Below, one piece after another: positions 19,339 through 27,323 of a DNA stretch of 54,881 bases. Location: NCBI GenBank assembly GCA_011523945.1, contig WTFU01000151.1, positions 1 to 54,881 on the forward strand. Direction: 5' to 3'. The position numbers were made by a program, and so were the translations under genes. Under the pieces are notes generated by a model. That model had not been told where the DNA came from, ran no database searches, and worked only from the letters and a program-made list of their open reading frames with translations. How positions within the stretch are numbered: the first letter of the stretch is position 1; each line of letters begins with the position of its first letter. This stretch comes from Mariniblastus sp. (GTDB lineage: Bacteria; Planctomycetota; Planctomycetia; Pirellulales; Pirellulaceae).

Positions 19339-19554
19339 CCATGGCTGACTATCTATGTGGTTCAAGTCGCTGAATGATTCTGGCCCGGCTTCAACAACTT
19401 TTCAGAATTGCGTTTGGCTAAGGCGGGTGCGGCGAAGGGGCAAACCCAATTCTTCTCACAGCTGACGAGACATATTTGAACGTATCGCGTTTCGGGTCCA
19501 AATCAAGATAGATGGTCTTATCTTTTTACTTCCTGCGATTTTGCCTTGTAGTTC

Positions 19555-19663
19555 GATACAAAACAAGCTGCATCGTGCCGCCTCGATAGCCAGGCCTAAA
19601 TTTGCTAAACTTAGCCGAGCTTCATTCACACCCTCACAGTGCGAATGTTGAAAGTCGGTGGCG
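19555..19663. repeat. ~108-bp imperfect direct repeat, right copy
   Basis: Partner of 16682-16789 and in the same orientation, with a one-base length difference. The centre differs and lacks the GGG...CCC hairpin of the left copy, while both end blocks are well kept. It lies 216 bp after the SulP stop and 78 bp before tRNA-Arg. Confidence 0.75.
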
Positions 19664-19741
19664 GGCAGCTACTCGTCATCGACGCTTTAATAGGTATGAC
19701 AAAGCCAAAACTCGTCAATACCTTATAAAAACCTACAAAAA

Positions 19742-19815
19742 GCCCCGATAGCTCAGCTGGATAGAGCAATTGACTTCTAATCAATAGGTCGCAGGTTCGA
19801 ATCCTGCTCGGGGTG
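19742..19815 (+). tRNA. tRNA-Arg (anticodon UCU)
   Basis: A 74-nt cloverleaf: acceptor GCCCCGA pairs with TCGGGGT (closing G-U pair), D stem GCTC/GAGC, anticodon stem ATTGA/TCAAT with loop CTTCTAA giving UCU, and T stem GCAGG/CCTGC with loop TTCGAAT. CCA is not encoded. It reads AGA codons. The only RNA gene I can recognise in the window. Confidence 0.97.
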
Positions 19816-19994
19816 CTTTCTCAGGTCGGCTATTTTCGTTCCCCTGCGCTCATCTGCTTTCTAGGGCTTCAAGCTTTACAGGTGATCGCGACCCGAATCG
19901 GTCGTAAATCCGAATGTATCCAGTTTCATTCGCACCGGAGCTCGATGCGCAGTGCATTTTGAGACGGTCTAATTGATTGCGAACGCAATATCAG

Positions 19995-21584
19995 CTATTC
20001 GTGCTTTTCTCCAATATTAGGCTCCTCAAAAAAATAGTCGAGATAGTTTAGCTGCAAGCGGCTTTTTTGTGCCGAATCACGCTCAAAGCAGGCATCGACC
20101 TCACCCTTTAGCCGCAGCAAGTTCTCTTGATTGAGCAATGGGTCATTTGACTTCCTTCTCCATTGGTTAAGCCGCGTCTGCAATTCACTTAATTGCTCTG
20201 CATAATTTGAATCCTCTGACAGGTTTCGGAATTCGTAGGGATCTTCTTCCAGGTCGTACAACTCGAATTCTGGCGGTGCTTGCATGCGACGATAAGCCGC
20301 TCGAATGTGATTCGGCGCACCTTCAATGATCTCAGGCAGTCCCTTGAAGAATCTGTTGAGTGTGAATGCATAGCCCGGGTTGGTTGTTTCGGGCATTAAG
20401 TTGTGGATCAGTTTGAATCGCTCATTGCGAATGGTGCGCTGAGGGTAATAGTTGTGCGCTGAGTGAAGATGAAACTCCGTGAACAAGTACGTTCGCCAAT
20501 CCGTTTGTTCGTTCCGGAGCAACGGCACTAATGATCGCCCCGGCAGGTCGGCAACGGGCGTTGCATTGGCGGCCTCGAGCAACGTTGGCATCAAGTCAAG
20601 CGTCGAAACCAGTTCATTACGAACCTGCTCAGGTTGTAATTCACCAGGCCACTGAATCATCATCGGTATCCGAACACCACCTTCGTAAGACGTACGTTTA
20701 CCGCGAAGCATGTCTGCGCCATGATCGCCAATGTAGACGACAAGTGTGTTCTCAGCTTTTCCCGATTTTCTGAGTGCGTCTAGCAAATCACCAATCTTCG
20801 AATCGAGGCGACTCATGCAGTTGTAGTAATCTGCCGTATTCTCGCGAAGCTGCGGCGCGTCGAGGCCGAAGTAGGCCAGCGGTTTGACGTCTTTGCCTGT
20901 CAGCGGATTTTCCGGCAGTCCTTTTACCTGTTTAATAAATGGCCGGTGCGCATCCGGATAGTTTACGCTGAGAAAGAACGGCTGGTCACCTGCCGCAAAA
21001 AACTCCGCGGCATGTTTGGCGTAGTCCCCGAGTTTCTTGCGATTAAAATTCGAGGACGTTGCTTTTTTTATATCAAACGGAAACGCTGAGGCCGGATTCA
21101 CATGCAGCTTGCCGACGATGCCTGTGCGATAACCGGCTTGCTTTAGGCTACGAACCATATTCGGCGTATCTTCCCGATACATCTGAAACTTCCACGTCGC
21201 CAGGCCGATTTGCCCGTTCTGATGCGGATACAAACCGGTCAGAAATGCCGCGCGCGACTGGCTACAACCAGCCTGAGGAACGTAAGCATTGTGAAACCGA
21301 ACACCCTTGGCAGCAAAATCATCGAGCACTGGTGTTTGGACATAAGGGTCGCCGTAACAACCAAGCTCAGGGCCATTGTCTTCAGAAACTATCAACAGAA
21401 TGTTGGGCTGCGTTTTCTCGTTAAAAGTGTCGCCGCTCTGCACAACCACATTGGTGTCAATTGAAGCGCTTACAATCGTGCTAGGCTCACCGACCTCAAA
21501 AAATGACGCGTTCCCCTCAAGTAAGCTGAGAGGAAGTAATGTGAAACCAAAAACGGATAAATACTTTAGGATACGGGGTGCCAT
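19995..21584 (-). CDS. Sulfatase, N-sulfoglucosamine-sulfohydrolase-like, atypical CSQSR motif
   Basis: A 529-aa S1-family sulfatase with an N-terminal signal/anchor. The core resembles heparan N-sulfatase (SGSH)-like enzymes: NILLIVSEDNGPELGCYG, PQAGCSQSRAAFLTGLYPHQNGQIG, GIVGKLHVNPASAFPF and VVYIGDHGADM. The formylglycine motif is CSQSR (Cys107): Gln replaces the usual Pro/Ala at the third position, although the flanking SRAAFLTG is kept. Only one of the usual two N-terminal Asp metal ligands is obvious (SEDNG). It is the last gene of the minus-strand sulfatase/dioxygenase cluster, starting one base after the stop of the PhyH-like gene, so translational coupling is likely. Substrate uncertain. 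Confidence 0.92.
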   Translation of the reverse strand: MAPRILKYLSVFGFTLLPLSLLEGNASFFEVGEPSTIVSASIDTNVVVQSGDTFNEKTQPNILLIVSEDNGPELGCYGDPYVQTPVLDDFAAKGVRFHNAYVPQAGCSQSRAAFLTGLYPHQNGQIGLATWKFQMYREDTPNMVRSLKQAGYRTGIVGKLHVNPASAFPFDIKKATSSNFNRKKLGDYAKHAAEFFAAGDQPFFLSVNYPDAHRPFIKQVKGLPENPLTGKDVKPLAYFGLDAPQLRENTADYYNCMSRLDSKIGDLLDALRKSGKAENTLVVYIGDHGADMLRGKRTSYEGGVRIPMMIQWPGELQPEQVRNELVSTLDLMPTLLEAANATPVADLPGRSLVPLLRNEQTDWRTYLFTEFHLHSAHNYYPQRTIRNERFKLIHNLMPETTNPGYAFTLNRFFKGLPEIIEGAPNHIRAAYRRMQAPPEFELYDLEEDPYEFRNLSEDSNYAEQLSELQTRLNQWRRKSNDPLLNQENLLRLKGEVDACFERDSAQKSRLQLNYLDYFFEEPNIGEKHE

Positions 21585-21585
21585 T

Positions 21586-22353
21586 TTATATTTTCCCTTG
21601 TGATTTCATTTCATTGGCGAGCTGGCGTTGATATGCGGCATGAGCCTGGGTGTCTTCGCGAGCCATCTCGCTGTAGTAGATGAATCCGAGTGCGCGACGT
21701 GAGCGAGTCGTTGATCGATTTTCATCAGCGCGGTGGATAGTCATCGCGTCATGAATCAGTAAATCGCCGGGCTTTGCCGGAAGCGGGGTTTCCGATTCAC
21801 GTTCGAGAGCCGTGGGATAACCTACAATACCTTGACTGAAACCGAGTGTCTTCGTCCGCGAGTGCTCGCGCATGCCTTTGCGGTGCGATCCAGGCAGGTA
21901 CCGGATGCAACCATTCTCTTCATCCACGTCTTCTAGGGCGAACCACATGGTGACGGCCTTACAAGGATCAAGCATGAAGTAATAACCATCCTGATGCGGA
22001 GGGGTTGGCTGACCAACTCCCGGCGGCTTATTGAAGTACTGCATGTTTTTAGGTACCACTGGTCCATCCAGTAGAACTTCTGCAACTTCTCGGAATCGGC
22101 TACGGGTAAACAGTTCGCGAAACCATAGATCATAGTCTCCCATGTGCTGAATCTGCTTTAGTGTTCCCGCGTTGTTTTTGTCTTCGTAAAAGACTTGCTC
22201 TGGTGGTAACTGCGGCACGACCTCACCAATGAATCGATCCACGTTTGAAAGCAGTTCCTTCAACTCCTCGCCGCTGAAAAACTGCGGCAGGGCCACATAG
22301 CCATCGGTCTCAAACGCCTTTAACAGTTCGGTATTGGATTTTGATTTCATCAT
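21586..22353 (-). CDS. Phytanoyl-CoA dioxygenase (PhyH)-family oxygenase
   Basis: A 255-aa Fe(II)/2-oxoglutarate-type dioxygenase of the PhyH family. The facial triad is visible: His120 and Asp122 in PPHQDGYYF and His207 in MTIHRADENRS, with Arg residues shortly after for 2-oxoglutarate. Other family blocks are MWFALEDVDEENGCIRYLPGSH and KPGDLLIHDAM. I start at ATG 22353, which overlaps the upstream sulfatase stop as ATGA; a longer frame would overlap that gene by 43 bp. No signal peptide, so it is cytoplasmic, unlike the sulfatases around it. It may hydroxylate a released sugar or lipid; substrate unknown. Confidence 0.93.
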   Translation of the reverse strand: MMKSKSNTELLKAFETDGYVALPQFFSGEELKELLSNVDRFIGEVVPQLPPEQVFYEDKNNAGTLKQIQHMGDYDLWFRELFTRSRFREVAEVLLDGPVVPKNMQYFNKPPGVGQPTPPHQDGYYFMLDPCKAVTMWFALEDVDEENGCIRYLPGSHRKGMREHSRTKTLGFSQGIVGYPTALERESETPLPAKPGDLLIHDAMTIHRADENRSTTRSRRALGFIYYSEMAREDTQAHAAYQRQLANEMKSQGKI

Positions 22354-23837
22354 TCCGTCTTCTCCGCAAGCGCGGGTAATGCAGATCGCCAACCGCGTTC
22401 TAGCATTTCGGCAAGTCCCTGAACCGTTGTCGAGTGCTTAGCTTCAGCTGCGAGATTATAAGACTCATCAGGATCGAAACGGTGATCGTAGAGTTCGTGG
22501 GCCACCACCTCCTTCGACTTCCAATCCCGCCATTCAACGTATCGATAACGATCCGTTCGCAAAGCATACCCCATTACCGCACCGTGTCCCCGATGGCGAC
22601 TGCCGCTGCGGGCGCGTGGATACTGGCTAAATACGGCACGCTTCCAGGCTTGCTCCGGATTCTTCAGCAATGGCTTGAGGCTGATCCCTTCCACTCCTTG
22701 CGGCGACTCGAGACCACAGATATCTGCCAAGGTCGGATAGACATCGACAAACTCGACGAGTGCATCAGATTTCGCACCGGGCCGTTGTTGCCCCGGAACC
22801 GAAATAATCAAGGGCGCACGCGTAGCCAGCTCGTAATTGTTGGCCTTAGTCCAAAGGCCCTGTTCACCAAGATGGAACCCATGATCCCCCCACACAATAA
22901 CGACTGTATTCTCGGCGAGCTTCAACGTTGTAAGCTCATCCAGCAATCGACCGACCAAGGCATCGACATAACTGACACAGGCGTAGTACCCGTGCCTCAA
23001 CTCACGAACCTTGTCAATCGATAACGGACCGTCTTTGGGAATGTCAGTGTAGCCTTCCAATTCTTTCCAACTGCGTGTTGCCAGTTCGGGAGCATTGTCC
23101 GGATGTTGGCCTACCGCTGGAAGCGAGATCTCATCGCGGTTGTACAAATCCCAATATTTCTGTGGAGCACAAAAAGGCAGGTGCGGTTTACGAAAGCCAA
23201 CGGCCAAAAAAAACGGCCGATCACTCTGCTCCAACTTGCCCAGTGTTTGCAGCGCTGCATCGCAGACGATGCCATCGAGATAGGTGCTGTCCGGCACGTC
23301 CGCGGCTTCGGCTGCCGAACGCTTGAGCCCTTCACCTTGAAGATTATCTTGAAGCGCGTATCGTACTTGAGGATCGCCGACAGAATCGTATTCCGGTTCG
23401 AAGGACCACGACGGTGGATCTTTCGATGGCTTCCCGCCACCATGATAAATTTTACCAAGGCTCTGGGTCTGATAACCGTGGTTCTTGAAATGCTGTGGTA
23501 ACGTTACCACATCAGGTAACGCTTCCCGAAAGTGTGTCTTTAGATCCCAAACACGAATCGTGTCCGGTCGACGACCGGTCATCAGTGAAAGCCGCGAAGG
23601 ACTACAAACCGCTTGCTGGCAATACGCCCGATGAAAGACCGTACCACGGCGAGCTAATCGGTCTATATTCGGCGTGATGGCGACGTCATCTCCGTAACAA
23701 CCCAGCGCCGGCCGCAGATCATCAATGGCGATGAACAGCACGTTGGGTCGCTCCAGTGAATCGTCGCCTTTAATGGATAACGGATTCCACAGGAAGAAGG
23801 TAACAAAAGCAATCAAAGAGACGGCTTGAATTCTCAT
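22350..23837 (-). CDS. Sulfatase, iduronate-2-sulfatase-like
   Basis: A 495-aa exported sulfatase (signal peptide to about residue 24). The maturation motif is CSPSR (Cys78), with metal ligands Asp39-Asp40 (AIDDLRPALGCYG) and the downstream WGDHGFHLGEQGLW block typical of iduronate-2-sulfatase-like S1 enzymes. GFRKPHLPF contains a usual active-site Lys-His region, and TKANNYELATRAPLI is also family-like. It starts the three-gene block sulfatase, PhyH, sulfatase: its stop overlaps the PhyH start (ATGA). A 128-bp gap separates it from the sulfatase gene upstream, so it may also have its own promoter. Confidence 0.94.
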   Translation of the reverse strand: MRIQAVSLIAFVTFFLWNPLSIKGDDSLERPNVLFIAIDDLRPALGCYGDDVAITPNIDRLARRGTVFHRAYCQQAVCSPSRLSLMTGRRPDTIRVWDLKTHFREALPDVVTLPQHFKNHGYQTQSLGKIYHGGGKPSKDPPSWSFEPEYDSVGDPQVRYALQDNLQGEGLKRSAAEAADVPDSTYLDGIVCDAALQTLGKLEQSDRPFFLAVGFRKPHLPFCAPQKYWDLYNRDEISLPAVGQHPDNAPELATRSWKELEGYTDIPKDGPLSIDKVRELRHGYYACVSYVDALVGRLLDELTTLKLAENTVVIVWGDHGFHLGEQGLWTKANNYELATRAPLIISVPGQQRPGAKSDALVEFVDVYPTLADICGLESPQGVEGISLKPLLKNPEQAWKRAVFSQYPRARSGSRHRGHGAVMGYALRTDRYRYVEWRDWKSKEVVAHELYDHRFDPDESYNLAAEAKHSTTVQGLAEMLERGWRSALPALAEKTE

Positions 23838-23965
23838 AGCAATGCTTTCCTAATCGTGTTGCCGATATGCTTGTGCCCCCAGCCTGTGACGTTAATTCTT
23901 CGCTCGACCGCTTGCAAGTCCGGCGACGTCATTTGGGAGGTTCTTAAACTGATTTAAGAAAGCAA

Positions 23966-25393
23966 TCAATGCTTTGCTCCCTCGTATTGTGGATTCGCTT
24001 TGACTGGATCAGCCCCGACGCTTTCGCGCCAGGCTTTTAGCTTGGCATGTAGCGTGGCAACTTTAGCGGGCTCACTGGCCGACAGATCGTTTGTCTCGCC
24101 AATATCGACAGCGAGGTTGTAGAGCGAAAGCTCACCCGTTTCAAAGGCTTCAATTAGTTTCCAGTCGCCAGCTCGAATCACACCACTCGGGAAGCTTTCT
24201 GGATGCTGATTGTAATGCGGGTAGTGCCAGTAAATCGCCTCTCGTTCCAGGCTGCCGCTGCCAGTCAGAATTGGCACAAGGTTCTTACCATCGACATGTT
24301 GATACGGTCGTAAATTATTTCCTGTCGCCGCCAGAATCGTCGGATAAATGTCCGTACTGATCACCGGTTCGTCGGACAGCGTACCTGCCTTAATATGGTT
24401 TGGCCACTTGATAAGAAATGGGACTCGGATACCGCCTTCGTAATTGGATCCTTTATTTGCTCTCAGCGGAGAATTGTCCGTCGCCCGGGCGAACCCGCCG
24501 TTGTCGCTGGTAAAAACAACGAGTGTCCGCTCTTCAAGTTCCAAGTCACGCAATGTCTTCATCACTCGTCCAACACTATCGTCGATGCTCTCAACCATCG
24601 CGGCGTAGGCTGGCTTGCCTTGCCGCTTACTTTTTGGAATCTTTTCGTAGCGACTAACTTTATCTGGCTTACCCTGCAAAGGGGTGTGAACGGCGTAGTG
24701 AGAGAGCATTAGGAAAAACGGCTTATCAGCGCTATCACGAATAAACGCCTCCGCTTCTTCAGCCAGTCGATCAACGAGATAATCACCTTTCTTGCCCGAC
24801 AGGGGAGATTCCTTTTGCAACGTTTTGCCAGTCGTTGGAATTCGCCAACTTCCTTCAAACGGATAGAAGTAGCTGCCGGGAGCACCGTAGTCGCGCCCCG
24901 CGATGTTAATGTCGAAGCCTTGGTGTTCGGGGTAATAATAAGTTTCCGTGCCAAGATGCCACTTACCCATAAAGGCCGTTCGGTAGCCCGCTTCGCGCAT
25001 CGCCTCAGCGATGGTCACTTCTTCCAACGGCAAATTGGAGAGGTAGCGAGCCTCTCGGAGTTTGTTTTTTTTGGCGTCCCAACGTCCTGAAGGTAGCCAC
25101 TGAGTCAGCAGCAGTCGTGCGGGGTACTTACCCGATAAGATCGCGGCTCGCGTAGGCGAACAAACATTGCACGCAGCATAACCGTTGCTAAACCGCATCC
25201 CCTCAACTGACAAACGGTCAATATTTGGCGTCTGGTAATACTCACTGCCGTAACAGCCAAGATCTTTCCAACCGAGATCATCTACCAGAATCAAGATGAC
25301 GTTGGTTTTTGTATCGTCAGCCACACAGAGATTACCGACAGGCAAAAAACAGATGAAAAAAAGAGCAATTAGCATTTTGTTAATACGGCTCAT
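23966..25393 (-). CDS. Sulfatase, arylsulfatase A/GALNS-like
   Basis: From ATG 25393 the product is 475 aa with a clear signal peptide (MLIALFFICFLPVGNLCVA). I choose this start because it overlaps the upstream sulfatase stop as ATGA; a longer frame from 25438 adds a charged stretch ahead of the signal. Motifs: Asp38-Asp39 in LVDDLGWKDLGCYGS, CSPTR (Cys78), GKWHLGTETYYPEHQGFD-like block and FTSDNGGFA. This arrangement is that of arylsulfatase A/N-acetylgalactosamine-6-sulfatase-like enzymes. It is the second gene of the minus-strand cluster. Confidence 0.94.
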   Translation of the reverse strand: MSRINKMLIALFFICFLPVGNLCVADDTKTNVILILVDDLGWKDLGCYGSEYYQTPNIDRLSVEGMRFSNGYAACNVCSPTRAAILSGKYPARLLLTQWLPSGRWDAKKNKLREARYLSNLPLEEVTIAEAMREAGYRTAFMGKWHLGTETYYYPEHQGFDINIAGRDYGAPGSYFYPFEGSWRIPTTGKTLQKESPLSGKKGDYLVDRLAEEAEAFIRDSADKPFFLMLSHYAVHTPLQGKPDKVSRYEKIPKSKRQGKPAYAAMVESIDDSVGRVMKTLRDLELEERTLVVFTSDNGGFARATDNSPLRANKGSNYEGGIRVPFLIKWPNHIKAGTLSDEPVISTDIYPTILAATGNNLRPYQHVDGKNLVPILTGSGSLEREAIYWHYPHYNQHPESFPSGVIRAGDWKLIEAFETGELSLYNLAVDIGETNDLSASEPAKVATLHAKLKAWRESVGADPVKANPQYEGAKH

Positions 25394-26994
25394 CTTTTCC
25401 CTCCGTAAGTTACTTTGCCGGTCTTTTTGTTTTTCCATTGGTAAGCCTCGGCATTAAAACGATAGTCTCCCTTACTCGGGCGCGTTGCGGCATAGGATGT
25501 CGGCAGAGCGCGTTTCAGCTTCGCTACGACCGTTGGATGATCGGCAACGATGTTGTACCACTCATCAGGATCGGATCGCAGGTTGTAGAGCTCTTCGCCG
25601 CGTTCACCCTCCGCATACTGAATGTATCGCCAATATTTTGTACGCACGGATGTGTTGCCTTTCATAAAGTCAATGATCGCCGGATGTTCCCATGAAGAAT
25701 CCGGAGTGTGAAGCAGCGAAGTCACATCGAAACCATCGAGTCCTTCGGGAATGGGCAAGCCACATAAATTCGTCAACGTGGGAAACAGACAGGTTAGATC
25801 AATTGGCTGATCGCAACGAGACTTTGGCCTGGTTTTCCCGGGTGCAACGAAAATGAACGGTACGTGCGTCGAGCGCTCCCACAGTGTATTCTTGGCGAAA
25901 TGATCCTTTTCGCCGAAATGATATCCATGATCGGACCAAAATACGACAATGGTATTATCGCGGTAAGCGCTCTTATCAAATGCTTCCAACAGCCTACCGA
26001 TAAGCGCATCGGCATGGGCGATGCTGCAAAGATAAGACTGGACACAATGCTTCAAACCGCCATGCTTTTCAATCATCCGAAGGTCATTACGACGATCTTC
26101 AGCCATCATTCGGCCGCCCTCTGGAATATCATCTAGATCGTCGGCTTTATTTACCGGTAACGTTACGCGATCAAGTGGCAACTGATCGAAGTACTTCTTC
26201 GGCGCGTAGAATGGCAGATGAGGCTGAAACAAACCAACGGCAAGGAAAAACGGCTTATCGTGTTCTCTCGAAAGAAACTCAGCCGCCCATTCGACAGTAT
26301 GACCATCTCCCATTTCCATGTCATCAACTTCCATTGCTCCCCAGTCCAGCGATCCTTTGGGGTGGCGGGGCATGTCGGTCAAATAGCGCCGCTTGTCACC
26401 TTGCTTTTCAAGATAGTCCTTGATTAGCTCGTTATCTCCAATCAAACTGAAGTACTCATGCCACTGGTCAGGTGGATTAAAGCCGGGGGTGTGGTGGTGA
26501 ACCTTCCCGCCGCCAGCAACGTGATATCCATTTTGCTTAAAATAATGAGGCAACGTTACCATGTCCGGGAAACCTGGTCTCCACCAATGACTATTGCTGT
26601 ACAACCCCGTCGTTGACGCTCTCTTACCCGTTAGAATCGCAGCACGGCTGGGTGCACATTTGGGACTGGGAGCATGCGCGTTTGTGAATAAAAGTCCGCG
26701 ATCGGCAAGGGCATCGATGTTCGGCGTCGGCACGCGATCGCTACCAAGACAGCCGACCCAGTCGTTCATGTCATCGACAGAAATGAATAGTACATTAGGA
26801 CGGGTTCGCTCAACCGTGGTCGCGGAAGTTCGGATTGATTCGTTTGTATTATCACCGGAATCCTCTGCAAACTTACAACTGCCGCACCCGTTTGGCTCGG
26901 CCTTTATCCGGTTCACCTCACACGTTTGTAGAGTTGCACTTGATGAAATCAAACTCAGCACGAAGGTCAACAAGACCGCGATGTTGCAGCACAT
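25390..26994 (-). CDS. Sulfatase, iduronate-2-sulfatase-like, CAPSR motif
   Basis: A 534-aa exported sulfatase and first gene of the five-gene cluster. The N-terminus is a hydrophobic signal followed by a ~40-residue linker with CGSC, then VLFISVDDMNDWVGCLG (Asp74-Asp75) and the maturation motif CAPSR (Cys113). Downstream are GLFQPHLPFYAPKKYF, FWSDHGYHFGEKDHFAK and a typical C-terminal end (NLRSDPDEWYNI). The start at 26994 is supported by GGGGGAAG eight bases upstream on the minus strand. Its stop overlaps the next sulfatase start. Probably acts on an O-sulfated sugar. Confidence 0.94.
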   Translation of the reverse strand: MCCNIAVLLTFVLSLISSSATLQTCEVNRIKAEPNGCGSCKFAEDSGDNTNESIRTSATTVERTRPNVLFISVDDMNDWVGCLGSDRVPTPNIDALADRGLLFTNAHAPSPKCAPSRAAILTGKRASTTGLYSNSHWWRPGFPDMVTLPHYFKQNGYHVAGGGKVHHHTPGFNPPDQWHEYFSLIGDNELIKDYLEKQGDKRRYLTDMPRHPKGSLDWGAMEVDDMEMGDGHTVEWAAEFLSREHDKPFFLAVGLFQPHLPFYAPKKYFDQLPLDRVTLPVNKADDLDDIPEGGRMMAEDRRNDLRMIEKHGGLKHCVQSYLCSIAHADALIGRLLEAFDKSAYRDNTIVVFWSDHGYHFGEKDHFAKNTLWERSTHVPFIFVAPGKTRPKSRCDQPIDLTCLFPTLTNLCGLPIPEGLDGFDVTSLLHTPDSSWEHPAIIDFMKGNTSVRTKYWRYIQYAEGERGEELYNLRSDPDEWYNIVADHPTVVAKLKRALPTSYAATRPSKGDYRFNAEAYQWKNKKTGKVTYGGKR

Positions 26995-27002
26995 GATTTT
27001 TA

Positions 27003-27010
27003 CTTCCCCC
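27003..27010 (-). promoter_or_regulatory. Strong Shine-Dalgarno of the sulfatase cluster's first gene
   Basis: GGGGGAAG on the minus strand, eight bases ahead of the ATG at 26994. It supports that start; most other genes in the window lack a site this strong. Confidence 0.5.
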
Positions 27011-27152
27011 GAGAGTTTTTGATTTTGATGAAAAATCGAACTCTCTCTTTGGCTTTGGTGATTCTTAACCGCGACGCGTATTTGCCTCTGATTGTTGAAG
27101 ATTTCAAATCCTTTGTAAAGTTAGTTTGGGTCCGCAAATCATTCGGAAAACG

Positions 27153-27319
27153 ATATAAAAATAAAGCCCGTACCGCAGACCTAACCGCGTTAAAAATCCT
27201 AGGAACCTCCTGCGCGGCAATTTCCTTACCTTCAACGGTGACTGCATTCCATCCCAAGCCCGTTGAACCAATTCGTTTGGGTGTGATCGCTGATTTACAT
27301 GGCCGGTTAGCCACTGATG
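27153..27319 (+). pseudogene. Decayed 5' fragment of the metallophosphoesterase/EEP gene
   Basis: The stretch encodes a near copy of residues ~8-50 of the fused phosphoesterase whose intact gene starts at 35913: TALKILGTSCAAISLPSTV and IRLGVIADLHG are both present. It has lost the start codon (ATA at 27153 where the intact gene has ATG), carries a ~4-base insertion just before the match, and stops matching at 27319, five bases before the efflux-pump stop codon. Several differences are synonymous, so it seems to have diverged while functional and then been truncated. It is the left border of the metal-efflux island. Confidence 0.8.
27183..27319. repeat. 137-bp direct repeat, left border of metal-efflux island
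   Basis: Aligns without gaps to 35933-36069, with 13 differences by my count (about 90% identity), same orientation. Weaker similarity continues ~50 bp upstream of both copies. The two copies enclose ~8.6 kb. Confidence 0.85.
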
Positions 27320-27323
27320 GGGA

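Larger units (their letters stand above)
19339..19994. other. 656-bp intergenic region with repeat and tRNA
   Basis: Besides the right copy of the dispersed repeat and tRNA-Arg I see no gene. A 10-bp palindrome AGCCATGGCT overlaps the SulP stop codon but has no U-run, so it is not an obvious terminator. Confidence 0.6.

Noticed and set aside
18763..19365. 200-codon antisense ORF over the SulP C-terminus
   Set aside because: Shadow of the well-supported SulP frame; no family match and no promoter.
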